This document shows positions 25,353 through 37,448 of a stretch of 64,000 nucleotides of DNA, one piece after another. The first letter of the stretch is position 1. The number at the start of each line of letters is the position of its first letter. The notes below the pieces were generated by a model that saw only the letters and a list, made by a program, of their open reading frames with translations, made no database searches and was not told the origin of the DNA. This DNA is from Cunninghamella blakesleeana (taxonomy: Eukaryota > Mucoromycota > Mucoromycetes > Mucorales > Cunninghamellaceae). Where the stretch lies: NCBI GenBank assembly GCA_017871115.1, contig JAFCIZ010000005.1, forward strand, positions 1,720,501 to 1,784,500, read 5' to 3'. The position numbers were made by a program, and so were the translations under genes.

Positions 25353-26152
25353 TTATGAAGTTAATATTTTTGTATTTAATACCGAAGTATTAAAACTTGA
25401 ACAATGCTGGCATCGATGGTGAAAAAAGTGATAAGGTGCTTCTGATTTTTTTTCACAATCATTACAAAATATGTTAGATACGTGATGTTGATAGGCTTCT
25501 GGCATAGGTTGAAGATCTAATTCTTGTTGCAACTGTTTAAAATAAAAAGTCATATCGTATAATGATTTTAAACATATAGGGCATTGATAAGATGATTTAA
25601 TATGACTTTTATAGCAATTTTTATGAATAGCATGACCACAAGTCTAATAATAATAATAATAATAATATAAAAAAAAGATTATTACCTATATTAAATATTT
25701 TTTTCATATAGTTTATTCATATTTCATATATTTTTTCTTCTTCTATTTATTACCATCATCATAATAGCTGAAGTACTTGTAAACATATATTCATTACAAA
25801 TAGGGCAATCACTCTCCAAATTATGTTCAATACATTTATGAGAATCCTTAATGGCCATATTCATACAAACATTACATTTTTTACAGTGAAAGAAATCAAT
25901 TCCTAGACCTTTTCCTTGACGACAAATTCCGCAATCATCACAATGGTAAATAGATTTATTTGGATCATCATCCCATAATTTACATTTATCACAGTAATAT
26001 TTGGCTGCTTGGGTTCCACAGGTATTACACCATTGACTAGTTGGTTGTAAAGTCATACATTCCATACATAACATGTTTTTAGTTTCATGTCTAAAATAAA
26101 ATAAAAATATAAATAAAAAAAAATTAATAAATAAAATAGATCAATGGTGATT

Positions 26153-26227
<75 letters not shown>

Positions 26228-26738
26228 GTATTATTATTAACCTTATAATTAAATGGTCATTATTTGAATCATGGCATAATCTACAAGGATATATTTTATT
26301 ACAACAGTTGGCTTGTAGTTTGACATTTCGACGGTAATGAGAACATCCTAATATATTTTTTTCTTTATCCTATAAATTTTTAAAAAATATATACAAATAA
26401 AATTAATTAATAAAAGAACATTTACCCTTCTTCTTTTCATTATTTTTATTACATGATATGATCTTTCATATTCTTTTAAAGAGGTTGGTTCATGTGGTAC
26501 TCGATCAGGTGAGGATGGTGCTGATATAGGTCGTGACATTAAATGCTGTAAAAAAGTAATTAATTAATAAATAATTTAAATAAATAAATATAAAGGTTTT
26601 TAATTGAATTTTGTTTTGTACCTGAATTCTTCTTGCTTTTTCTTTTGAGCATAAACTATCATCGTGTTGTATATCTAAAATTCTTTTACGTAAAATTGTT
26701 TCATTTGATGATGGACTACAATTATCTGGAGATTCCAT
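25353..26738 (-). CDS. RCHY1/Pirh2-type E3 ubiquitin ligase (CHY finger, CTCHY finger, RING, zinc ribbon)
   Basis: Exons 26738-26622, 26545-26426, 26369-26242, 26090-25754, 25643-25353 give 330 residues. Order: Ser/Pro-rich N-terminus; CHY finger starting GCSHYRRNVKLQANCC; CTCHY finger with YYCDKCKLWDDD and CDDCGICRQGKG; RING-H2 from DCPICNEYMFTS through TCGHAIHKNCY to CPICLKSL; and a C-terminal rubredoxin-like ribbon (CNDCEKKS, HRCQHCSSFNT). All zinc ligands expected for the family appear present. RCHY1 orthologues ubiquitinate client proteins; plant and yeast members act in stress or iron responses. Intron 3 (26241 to 26091 on this strand) carries the window's longest homopolymer. CGCGCGA sites lie upstream. 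Confidence 0.95.
26154..26225. repeat. T60-A12 homopolymer block within an intron
   Basis: Sixty T followed by twelve A on the + strand, inside the third intron of the RCHY1-like gene. In the transcript this reads U12A60. Its length makes it prone to replication slippage and to assembly error. Confidence 0.9.
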
Positions 26739-26915
26739 TTTTATTTTACAAAGAAAGAGAGAAAAAAAAATCTTTTTTTGAATTAATAATATATATTTTT
26801 TTAAAAAAAAAAAGAAACGGAAAGAAAAATCGAAAAAGAGAAGAAAGATTCAATTTCAATCATATTTATACTTTTTTTAAAAAAAAGAGTACTTAGTCCA
26901 CTATCCGGTTTTAGA

Positions 26916-26925
26916 ATCGCGCGAT
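26916..26925. promoter_or_regulatory. ATCGCGCGAT palindrome
   Basis: A perfect 10-base palindrome about 180 bases upstream of the RCHY1-like start. The flanking sequence TCGCGCGATGTTAGCTCC is repeated almost exactly at 27529 (TCGCGCGATGTATCTCC), so the shared unit is longer than the core. Confidence 0.4.
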
Positions 26926-27418
26926 GTTAGCTCCAAAAAATATTATTGGCGTTACTCTTTTTATACTTTCCTTTTTTGATTTTACCTCGATCATTGTTTC
27001 TGTCAAAGCTTTTTTTTTTTACATTTTGTACACCCCCCCCCTCTCCCCCTCCTCTCTTTCACTATAAAAAACCCATCTCTTTTTTCAGTTATTATTGATA
27101 TTTTTTTAAAAAAACTTAAAGTTTTTTTTTTTTACTAAATATATACACCCTAATCGATATGAATATTATATTACATAAAAAAAAAAACAGGAATATATAT
27201 AAGTTCATTTCAAAAAAGGGATGACGGATGGCAAAACATTTTAGCTTACGAAGAAAATATATGTATATATAAGGAAAGGAGTTGGGGTGAGAGCAAATGA
27301 GAGATTTTCACCCTACGTACTTACCAGGAGTTATCACCAATCCAATGGTTTATTTATTTCAAAATAGTATATATATACGTAATTATTATTATTTTATTTA
27401 TTTTAAATATCGTAAGAT

Positions 27419-27455
<37 letters not shown>

Positions 27456-27525
27456 GAAACCATATTTAAAATAATCTCTATCTTTCTTCGATTTACAAGG
27501 TTTAAAAAAAAAAATCTTGGATTTT

Positions 27526-27631
27526 AACTCGCGCGATGTATCTCCTGTATAATAAATTTTATTAAACTCCACGCGCGAGTTGGCACCGACATTACACTTT
27601 TTCTAATTATACTATGTTAACTCACGCGCGA
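27526..27631. promoter_or_regulatory. Three clustered CGCGCGA sites
   Basis: AACTCGCGCG (27526-27535) and CGCGCGAGTT (27572-27581) form a perfect inverted pair 36 bases apart; a third site, CACGCGCGAAGTT, follows at 27624-27636. With 26916-26925 this makes four copies within about 720 bases in a very AT-poor-in-CpG context. They look like binding sites for one factor; which gene they serve is inferred as the RCHY1-like gene because it is the only one whose 5' end faces this spacer. Confidence 0.4.
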
Positions 27632-27766
27632 AGTTATTCCTTATGATAGTAAAACGTTTCACTTGGTTCTTGTATATTATTATTATTTATTATTATTTAA
27701 ATGATTCCATATCCATCATCATTATATTATTTTTATTTATTTATCAAAAAAAAGTGTTTTATTTAT

Positions 27767-28790
27767 TTAGAACTTTAATTCACTCGAGCCTAAATAGTCT
27801 AAATCAATATTTTCCAAATGATCATCCAAATCTATTATACGTTGATATGTTGAAGCACTGAAATAACCTCGAACTTTGGGATAAAAATCTTCATTAATAT
27901 CTTCATCAGATTGTTTATTTGCTTTCCATTGACCTTCTATGTATCGATAGACCTAAACGTAAATAATAAATAGATGATGGTGATGATAAGGATTGATACA
28001 TGTAAAATAGGTGATTATATACTTGTATAGCATTCTTTTTTTTCTTTAATTCAATTATTATATTCATTTTTTATCAATAATAATAATATCATAATATAAA
28101 TCACTTACAATTATAGCACTTGATTTATTTTCCAAAGTGAGTTTTTGATTATCAACCTTAAAAAAATAACAATAATAATAATAGTAGAAGAGTATATATA
28201 AGTCACCAAACCCAAAAAAGTATTTTTAAATTGATATATATATATATGTATATATATATTATTCTTATAATTATAATTATTTTCGTTTTACAATAAATAC
28301 TATGGCTGTTTTATAACGTTGTCGAATAGCGTCTACTATTTTCATACTATTTTCATGAATAGTTGTATCATTTTGGCGCGCATTAGCTTGATACCATCCC
28401 ACTATTTGTAACTGCTTCTTTTCAGCATAAAGTTCTACCTATATAAATTGTATATAATAAATTTATAGAGAATGAGTTATATTTATTATTACATTTGTTA
28501 TATATATAAAAGTATAAAGTCCTATCTTTAATTCGCTTTATATAACATTATTATTTTAAATAAAAAATACACTGGTTTCTATTTTATTTTATTTTATTTA
28601 CTTGTTCTAAACCCATATCAAGCATAGGTGTTAACGTAGTCCAATGATGAAAAAGAGGAACAGCTGTAGTAATAGATGTAATTGTTTCTTTCTCTATTTT
28701 CCCTAATAATAAACCACAAACTTGATTTGCTGGATATTTTGCTGCATGTAGTAAAGGTATTGAGTAGGCATGTAGTTCTATTTTAGTCAT
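27767..28790 (-). CDS. ER membrane complex subunit 8/9
   Basis: Exons 28790-28602, 28438-28292, 28156-28109, 27952-27767 give 189 residues, the normal size for EMC8/9 (UPF0172). The protein is an MPN-fold subunit without catalytic metal ligands; recognisable blocks are HAAKYPANQVCGLLLG near the N-terminus, PLFHHWTTLTPMLDMGLEQ, VGWYQANARQND and the C-terminal DLDDHLENIDLDYL. EMC inserts tail-anchored and multi-pass membrane proteins at the ER; EMC8/9 sits on the cytosolic side. The first intron falls after GLEQ and the second exon begins VELYAEKK. Its start codon is 334 bases from that of VTC1 on the opposite strand. Confidence 0.95.
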
Positions 28791-29124
28791 GATTATTTTA
28801 TTATTATTATTATTATATATATATATATAAATATATATTATATTTATTTTAATATTATGAAGAAAAAAATTGAAAAGTAAAAAAAATTGAATTAAAAAAA
28901 ATAACTGAAGCCAAAAAATTTAAAATCAGCCACTTTATATATTCTTGAAAAATAAGCAAATATGCTAATTTCAAGATGATGTTAATGATGAAACGTATAA
29001 ATAAAAAAAATACATATATTTTTCCCTTTCTCTTTCTTCTTTTTTCTTTTTCTTTTTTTTTAAAAAATATATAAATTATCTTTATTTCTATCCATATATA
29101 CATATACCTGAATAAAAAAATAAA
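28791..29124. other. Shared divergent promoter, EMC8-9 / VTC1
   Basis: AT-rich spacer with a CT-rich tract (about 29025-29055) near the VTC1 start. No CACGTG or CACGTT PHO-type box is visible, so phosphate control through a Pho4-like site is not supported here. Confidence 0.45.
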
Positions 29125-29496
29125 ATGACAATATCACTAGAACCAACAACAAATAAACGAATAGCATTACCAATGCGGATTGAACCTAAAGTCTATTTTG
29201 CCAATGAAAGAACATTTTTATCATGGCTACATTTTACAGTAGTTTTAGGTGGATTAGCTATAGGATTGTTGAATTTTGGTGATAAAATTGGGCAAATCAG
29301 TGCCCTTATTTTCACTTTGATTGCAATGTTGGTTATGATTTATGCTTTATATACTTTTCATTGGCGTGCTACAAAAATTAGATTAAGAGAACATACTTCG
29401 TATGATGATCGGTTTGGCCCATCCATGCTGTGTGTATTATTATTAGCCGGTGTTTCTGTTAATTTATATCGTACGTATAAAGATACAAAAAAATAA
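29125..29496 (+). CDS. VTC1: Vacuolar transporter chaperone subunit VTC1
   Basis: A single-exon gene of 123 residues, the usual VTC1 length. The DUF202 block [17 protein letters not shown] leads into three transmembrane helices (about 32-50, 56-76, 98-115). VTC1 is the small membrane subunit of the VTC complex, in which VTC4 makes polyphosphate from ATP and the membrane subunits pass it into the vacuole or acidocalcisome. The Arg/Glu of the NERTF block are known functional residues of the family. It is one of only two genes here without introns; this is common for such a short gene. Confidence 0.95.
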   Translation: MTISLEPTTNKRIALPMRIEPKVYFANERTFLSWLHFTVVLGGLAIGLLNFGDKIGQISALIFTLIAMLVMIYALYTFHWRATKIRLREHTSYDDRFGPSMLCVLLLAGVSVNLYRTYKDTKK

Positions 29497-29824
29497 AAAT
29501 AATCACCATGATATAAAAAAAAGAAAAGTGAGGTGGAATATACTAATTATTATCATTATTATTTTATTGAATTAAATATAGTACGTGTAGGTGATGGTAA
29601 ATTATAGATATATATTGTTTTTTTAAAAGAGCTTAAAAAGAAATAAAAAAGACATATATACTTGTTTGTTTGTTTTTATTGTACGTAATTCCTTTTTTCA
29701 ATAAAGTTTCAAATAAAATTGGTGTATATTGTTTCAATTGTAGATGATAGATGCCTTTTACACAACGATGATAATGATTTTTTTATGAAACTAAGTTGTT
29801 ACATAAATGATATTAATGATAATG
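29497..29824. other. Convergent 3' spacer, VTC1 / ALG14
   Basis: AT-rich, with AATAAA-like signals near 29700. Nothing else seen. Confidence 0.5.
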
Positions 29825-30899
29825 TTAAACTAATATGCCATGGTACTGTGCTTTAGGGTATTTCTTTATTAAATCTGGCCATTGTACTAAAAATAAATCC
29901 ACCCATCCATATAATAATTTTCCAGTTAATGATAATTCATGTACCCGTGCATACGATTCAATATAAACAAGTGTAATATGTTTAAACCCGATAAACTAAT
30001 ATTAAAAAATAATAATAAGAAAAAAATAGAAAAATAGTCGAATCCATGTATTTTAATTTATATTATGTTTATTTATTTATATTTATACCTTCATTAAAAA
30101 AGATAAAATACATAATGGTAAACAACTTCCAGGGCCATTACATATGACCTGTTGAATAAAAAATAAATAAATAAAATTGAAACAGATTAGATTCTAGATT
30201 AAAGATTTTTCTATTTATTTTATTTATATATATATCCTCCTTATTTGTTTTACCGTATCAGGCATTGTCATATATAAAACTTTAATGGATGCTTTTAATG
30301 CTAACCAAAATGACCATGGTGTTGTCAAAAGTGATTGTTTAATATTTCTAGCCCTCGGTATACCATAGTATTGCGTCTATTATCATTAATCAAAAAAAAA
30401 AAAAAAAAAATGTAAAAAAATCATATAAATGATTAGAATACACACTTACTATTCCTCCTTCTATACACATATAAACTTTTGTTACTACTGCCTATTTATC
30501 TATATTTATTTTCTAACCTTTGAAAAAGAATTAGTAAAATAATTTTGTTCTAATTGTTGAATCTTGGCTTTACTAAGCTGATCATTATTAGCATAAACAT
30601 AAGTTCTAGGTTGGTATTTATTTTCATCAAGTCCCTTTATTAATTGTTCCATTTCTGCTGTATGACCACCTAAATAAAAATATAAATAAAAGTATTATTA
30701 CCATTTGACACTCTTTTACATTTTTTTCTCTATAGAATTGAAAGCTGACATTACCAGAACCCAATATAATACAGGTTGAACAAGGATGAAGACGCTGTTT
30801 TTGTAAACCATTTGCGGTTGTATTCTTAGGAAGAATCCACCATAGCCTTATTATAATTATTAAAAAAAAAATAAAAAGATTAAGGAATAGCCATTCCAT
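29825..30899 (-). CDS. ALG14: UDP-GlcNAc transferase subunit ALG14
   Basis: Exons 30899-30755, 30669-30518, 30376-30254, 30148-30089, 29995-29825 give 216 residues. An N-terminal membrane anchor (about 2-22, WLFLNLFIFFLIIIIRLW) is followed by the glycosyltransferase-like fold: ILGSGGHTAEM (split by intron 1), YGIPRARNIKQS, VICNGPGSC and the C-terminal DLFLVQWPDLIKKYPKAQYHGILV, all typical of ALG14. ALG14 anchors the catalytic subunit ALG13 on the cytosolic ER face for the second step of dolichol-linked oligosaccharide synthesis. An in-frame upstream AUG at 30968 would add 23 residues rich in Phe; the inner AUG is preferred because it starts directly at the anchor. Confidence 0.95.
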
Positions 30900-31308
30900 T
30901 TTTTTAAAATTTTTTAAAAAAAAATTACGAGAAAAAAAAAATGTAATAAAGGAAAATCTATGTTTCATTTTTTAAATTTAAAAAAATCAATCTTGGAGAA
31001 ATTGATACCAAATTGAGTGATATTATATCTTAAAAAAAGTGAAAAAGAATTTTATTTGGTTCTATACATTTCGAAATAAAAAAAGTAAAAAGAAAATAAT
31101 AATGAAAATAATAAGAAAATATATGTTGGTTATTGTAGCAGTTATTGATATTAAAAAAAATAAGAAAGGTAATAACAATTATAAAATAGATACGTAAAAG
31201 GATATGCAAATAATAAAAAAGAAAAAAAATGAGTGTAAAATATAAAATATAAGCTTCTTTTTTTAAAATATATATATATATATATAAGGGGAATATTATT
31301 ACTATAAT
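30900..31308. other. Intergenic, ALG14 promoter / RAX2 3' side
   Basis: A/T homopolymers and an AT repeat (about 31269-31286) next to the RAX2 stop. No site or gene recognised. Confidence 0.5.
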
Positions 31309-34300
31309 TTAAGAAGCACGAATAACAAAATTACTAGGGAATAATCCAGAAGTAGGTTTTCCAGTGCCTAACAAATTAAATAATAAAAGAAATAGTATAA
31401 TATAGATTAGTAATCGTCATAGTCGATAATAAAAATATAAAATCAAAAATTCATTATTATTGTTACGTACCATCGTCTTTATAACCCATCCACCAAATAC
31501 TATCACTTGTATCTGTTACTACAATAATTTCATTACTATCAAACCCTAATTCTCCAAATTCTTTAGCATCAAATGGATACTTAGCAACAAATAATTGAGG
31601 GTGTTCTTCTGTAGCTGGCCCTGTTTCGCCATTTTGTAATGCAGCCAAAGATTTCAATTGATCAAAGGTAGATGGTGCTGTTGCTGTTGCTGCTCCTGCC
31701 CCAATTGCTGCTGCCACTCCACCTCCTACAGGGAAGTCATTACCAGAAGAATGATCAGCATGTTGCTGTTGTTGATAAGAGTCATAATGATTTTGTGGTT
31801 GTTGTTGAGATGATGATGCAATAGCCATTTCAGCACCTCCACCTAAAGTAGCTAATTGTGCAGCATCTAATATAGCAGCAATACTTGAAGCTGGGCGCCA
31901 TTGAGAATTTGCTGTTGGTTCTTGATTATAGTATGCTTGTTGGTTTGATGATGGTTGCCATGCTGGCATAGGTTCTGGATAATCTAATCCTTGCTTTTTA
32001 CGTTTAATAAACATCCATAATAATCCCATACCAACTAACAAAAAGATAAGGCCTAATGAGATGGCAATAGAAATTAATATAACAGCTGGGACTGGGAGGT
32101 AGCCTATTGTTTATGGAATAATATAAAAGTAAAAATAAAAATGGATATTAAATATTAACAAATAGATGAGTTATTATTATTATTTTATAAATAGATGAAA
32201 AAGTATTTACGTCTTGTTTGGCTTCCATTCCATGTATCCTTTGAATAGAAAAAGGATTGAGCTAATCCAGGCTGACCATTGAATTGAGATGATAAAATGT
32301 AAGGAGACCAGCCAGACCCGTCAAAAGTAGCTATGGAAACATGTCCGCCTTTAGATAACTGTATATTGCCAACAATCATCAAGACTGTATTTGTATTAGA
32401 AGGGTATCTTGGTTGCGTTACACTATCTTCCGTAACAGGAACTAATAATACTTGATTTATAACGCTTCCAGGTAATAATAAAGAGGATGATGATGATGAT
32501 GATGAACCATCAGTATTTTGTTGTGAAGAGGAGGAGGATGTAATCTCAGAAAATTGTTGATTAGAATCTAATGATCCAATAATAATTTTAGAAGGTTGAT
32601 CGGCCGATTGTCCAGCAAAAATAAATGAACCACTACTAGATCCAATATTAATAGCTGTGATATTAAGTTGTTGAATATCCGTTCCTCCCGATGATGTTAC
32701 CGCTGCAGGGAACGACCATGTTGTATCACTTGAGAGATTTATTTGTGCAATATTAGTCTCTTTTTGCTGAACTTGTAATGATCCAATAATGGTGACCATG
32801 TTATCTCCTACTGAAATATCCTGTATATTGCCACGAAGTCCTTGTCCCACCGAATTCCATTGTCTAACCTTCGTATCCCATTGACAAATTGAAATACAAT
32901 CAAGTGACCCAACACTTACAAATGAGCCACCAATATAGATTTTGGTCTTATCATTTGAGCTTCGGATAACATTGACGGTCCCAGGTATTCCATTGGCGCC
33001 TATTAAATAAATATATAAATGCAATATATAATTATAATGTAATTAATAATCCACCATCTTTTATTATTATTATATATTTATGCTATACTGTGGATTACCT
33101 GTAACACTATTAACTGGTAAAAGAGAACAATCTGCCAAATTGTAAATCACCATACTTTTTAATTCTTGTTGTTGAACATGTCCTGTGAATTGACCACCAA
33201 TATAAAGAATATCATCAACTTGTAATAAAGAATGAACTACATCTATGGCCCCATCGCCTTTATTTAACTGAAAACCAGACCAAGTATTGTCATGATACAT
33301 GGCAAGGTTAGCAATAGCACCATTTTGCATCGTAAATTTACCACCAATAATTGTTACTTGTTGATTGGATGTTTTATTTTCCCAAAAGACACCAGCATTA
33401 ATAATAGCTGAATCTTCATTATCAAAAAGACTATAAAATTGTGCCCATGGTGATGTTAAGGTTGGAAAAGTGGTTGCACCTACAGAATAGTAAGTTTGTG
33501 CCGACACAATATCTCCTATTAATAAATGATCGTTGTTTGAGGAGATATTTCGCCATGACTGAATACTACCAGAAATGAATGAAGGTGAATTCATCCATCG
33601 TTGCTGTTGGTTATTCCAAATAGAATTTCCATTACTACGTAATTGATAACCATCCGATTGTATTGTATGGGTAAAATCACCAGAGATAATGATATTTGAA
33701 TGATCGTTAGAAGAAAGAATAGTGTCAACTTTACCATTTGTACCCTAAAAATAAAAATAAATGAAATATTTAAAATAAAATAAAAATGGTAATAATAATA
33801 GAAAAATTTAGTATATAAATAATTTAAAATATATACATTTATTCATATATATATATATATATTATCTAGTAATTATTTTTATTTACTTTTCCTAGAGCTG
33901 ACCAAACATTATTATTTGTATCATAAACGGCTACATGGTTTAATCCAGTAAGTTGATTATCCAGAGTATTATTAAATAGGCCACCAACATATAATTCTAA
34001 TTTAAATTAAAAGGGAAATAAAAATTCATTTATGTCATCAGTATTTATGCAAATATATAAATATGTATTAATATTATTTTTATGTTAAAAAAAGATGTCA
34101 GTATATATATATATGTTATACCTGATCCAGATAGATAAATAGAGGTAACATTTCCATCAAGGCCATTAGCATTTAAAGTAGTTAATTTATTTGTTGAATA
34201 ATCATAAGCAACTATATTTCTATAAGGATTGTTGACACCAGAAAAATAACCACCAATATACAATTTATCACCTTTTGAAGCATCTAATGCAAGAACTGCT

Positions 34301-35906
34301 GATCCAGGAGTTAATTGATCTGAAATGAAGATGCAAAAAAAAAAAGGAGGTAATAAAGTGTGAACCAAGTGAGAAGAATCATAAACAATATAAACAATAA
34401 GAATGAATGATAAAAAAAAAATATGAAAAGAAAGTTACTAAGGAGATAAATATATTTATAAATACAATTTAATATATATGCATTTATTTATTTTATTTTA
34501 TTTTACCTGCCAAAGGACGCCATGCTATTGGTTGATTAGATGAATAGTTCTGAGGACTAAATTCAAGAATACTACTTAAAGCTGCATTCGTGCCATTTCG
34601 TACCACTGAAAGGGAGGAAGCAATGATAATGGTATCAGAATTAGAAGGTGCTACGGCGTTAGGTGATATGCGAAGCGTTACTTTTGGTTGAAAATCATTT
34701 GTTGGAAGAGAAACAATTCCATCATAAATAATAATCGATGAATCTTCTGAATTTGTTTGATCAATACTGATACGTGATTGGTTATTAGGCGTCATTTCAA
34801 TTGTCATTTCTACTTGTGTACGATGATTACATGAGCTTGTGCCGACACATCCAGGAGTATTAGCATAAATGGTATATCGACCTTGGGATGGAATATTACT
34901 ATACCATTAAAAAATTATATAAATAATAACAATATGACTCATAAGTATAATAAACATTTCAATTTTAAATATCTATTCTATAAATATAACTTACGGTGTA
35001 TAAGTGACCGAAACATTGCTAGTTGAAAGTTGAGAAGAAGGAACAGTGGATGTTAAATAATTTTGATATGATCCATAAGCATAAGTGCCATTCCATTGGC
35101 CTGTTGTAGAAGTTGTAGAAGAACCTGAGCATTCAGAATTTTGATTAATGGAACTACTGTATGGATTAATTGTATTATCTATAAATAAAAATAAAAAATA
35201 AAAAAAAACATGATCAGTACGTAGTAAAATAAATAAACGATAATATAAATAGAAATATAGAAACTAAATTTATACTAATATTACCAGATTGAAAGATTTG
35301 AACATTGCCTAAACCTCCACCAATACCAATCCATGAATTAATATCAATTCGAATACCAGTAGTATTAATGTTTTTGACTACAGTGAAATCTTGATAGGTC
35401 ATGTTTGGTAAATTAGCTAAATAACACATATCAGTGCAAGTGACAGTTTTTTGTGTAGCAGGATCAACATAAGATAATTCATACACAGTATTAGAACCTA
35501 AAGCAAGTATACTATTAAAAACAAATAAGTAAATAAATAACATTTCATTTTTTTTTATGTAAAGTATAAAAAATAAATAAACAAAAAAAGTTTGAATTAC
35601 CTAAAAAAGCGAGTTGCTTGATTTGGAAGTTGTGTATTGCTAATTCGAAACATTGAAGGTTGGATAGGATAAGGAAAAACAGCTTGCCAATAACCAGGAA
35701 CATCTTCTTGTAATAACCATGGTGTTCCGATTTTTTGAGGTGTTGAATGAGGGCATACTATGCTATTAGGCTGACTATTATTACCAGATAATGCACCATT
35801 ACCAGAAGTAATTACCTAAATAAATAGATAAATAAATAAATATATAAAAGTAAATAAAAATGATGTTTAAAAATAGATAAATAAACATGTATCATCTTAT
35901 ATATAT

Positions 35907-35941
<35 letters not shown>

Positions 35942-36654
35942 GTTATTATTACAGTAGGATTATCTAAATTAACAGGTTGGCTACTATTCATATTAAAATA
36001 AACTCCATCACCAGTTGAATCAAATTGACCAGCAAATAATATAGTATTTTGAGTTGGATTTTGAGTAATGACATGAACAGGTCCATTAAACCCTTGCCAA
36101 GGTAAAGAAACCCATTGATTATTATACCATTGAGCGACTTTTCCAGCAAATCCATTAGTTGTAGCAGTTGAAGAGTTGATTCCAATAGGTTGATGAAAAT
36201 CACCACCTACATAAACAGTATGATTGGTTGAATCACAATAAAGTGCATAAACTGGACCATCTAAACCTTGTTGTAAAGGAAATAGTTGTTTCAGACTGAT
36301 ATCCCATCGTGCAATATAGTTGACAACTGTTTTATTTTGTAGCAACGTTTTAAAAGAACCACCAATATACAATTGCTGATCCATAATACAACTACTATAT
36401 AATTGATCTTCTCCGCTAACTAAAGATGAAAAGATAGAGTTGGCATCTTGTTGGTAGATTGATATTCCTGGTGAAGGTGTAGCTGTTTGAAGAGTGTTAT
36501 TATATGGCGATATACCTGCAAACTGACCAACAATACCAAAGTTACCCAGTAAATTAGTATCTAATGATAAAGGCGTTATGAATTCTGCATATAGTTGCTG
36601 TATATTAATATAAAGGATTGTTGCTATTAATAGCCACCCATATTGGTGGTTCAT
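31309..36654 (-). CDS. RAX2-like cell-polarity landmark with a C-terminal SH3 domain
   Basis: Eleven exons (36654-35953, 35815-35601, 35511-35285, 35178-34995, 34898-34507, 34319-34122, 33996-33887, 33744-33099, 32999-32211, 32103-31471, 31367-31309) give 1384 residues. Order: signal peptide (about 1-23), a long ectodomain of Kelch-like/beta-propeller repeats marked by recurring IYIGGxF or LYVGGxF and many N-glycosylation sequons, one transmembrane helix (about 1159-1185) with the stop-transfer KRKKQ, a Gln/Ala/Ser-rich cytosolic linker, and an SH3 domain at 1325-1384 (start FVAKYPFDAKEFGELGF; then SIWWMGYKDDG; end GLFPSNFV). RAX2 marks growth sites at the plasma membrane of yeasts and hyphae and acts with polarity GTPase modules. 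The final intron falls inside the SH3 and both sides fit. It is divergently paired with an SH3-RhoGAP gene. Confidence 0.93.
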
Positions 36655-37448
36655 ATTGGTGATAAAATGTATATATTAAAATGGTATGATTTATTAAGTG
36701 TATATTTTTATATATATAATTGACTGGTAATAAAAAAAATATATTAAAAAGTGAAAAAAGAGAAGTGAAAAAATAGAAAAGTAAAAGAAAAAAAAATTTT
36801 TTTTTATCTTTTTAAACTTTTATAAAAAATTTTCAACTTCAACGTGATAAGGTTTAAAAAATTATTCAAAGTGAATAATGAATTAAGTACCACTTGATAT
36901 ATATAAAATGGAATAAAAATAATAAAAAAAGAGAGAAAGAAAAAGAAAAGAAAAAAAAGAGAGAAAGAAAGATAAAAAAGGGGAAAGAGAGAGACACTTT
37001 TTTTTGATATTGAAAACGGAAAGGGTACACACACCTAATAAATTTGATTGGTTACACATACAAAAAATATCTTTTTATTTATTATTATTATTATTATTCT
37101 ATGACATATTTATAAAAAAAATAGTAGATAAAATATGACTTTTACATATATATATATATGTATCATATTATCATTTATTTATGAATGATTCATAGTAAAA
37201 ATACGATAGTTTATAAATTCAAATCACAATATTTGAACAATCATTTTTTATCATCATCAAGGGAGAGAGAATAGGAGTAATAAACTAAACAGGAGAGTGA
37301 AGCCAAACCCAAAAAGAAAAAGAAAATTGGCGGCATTTAAATTTTTAGATAGTAGTGGTTTTTTTTTTTTTTTCATTCCTCTCTCACTCTTTTTTTTTTT
37401 ACTTTCTATCCCCTTTTATCCCTCATTTTTTTTTTATTGTCATACATA
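36655..37448. promoter_or_regulatory. Shared divergent upstream region, RAX2 / RhoGAP
   Basis: About 800 bases between opposing start codons. It holds a purine tract (about 36930-36995), an ATT repeat, a GGCGGC patch (about 37330) and long T runs with CT-rich sequence (about 37360-37440) just ahead of the RhoGAP AUG. Both products are predicted polarity regulators, so shared control is plausible but not shown. Confidence 0.35.

Larger units (their letters stand above)
26739..27766. other. Intergenic, RCHY1-like / EMC8-9
   Basis: Promoter side of the RCHY1-like gene and 3' side of the EMC8/9 gene. It contains four CGCGCGA sites, a C-rich tract (about 27031-27056), a TATAAAAA (27063), a T34 run (27420-27453), and a less AT-rich patch at about 27217-27350 with a perfect minus-strand donor GTAAGT (plus-strand ACTTAC at about 27318-27323). 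The last could mark a 5' untranslated exon of the RCHY1-like gene, which is speculative. Confidence 0.45.

Noticed and set aside
30900..30968. Upstream AUG of ALG14
   Set aside because: It adds a Phe-rich 23-residue leader before a complete signal anchor; ALG14 proteins usually start at the anchor. Kept only as an alternative.
36930..37140. CRISPR or satellite array
   Set aside because: Only purine tracts and short ATT repeats; there are no regularly spaced unique spacers anywhere in the window.
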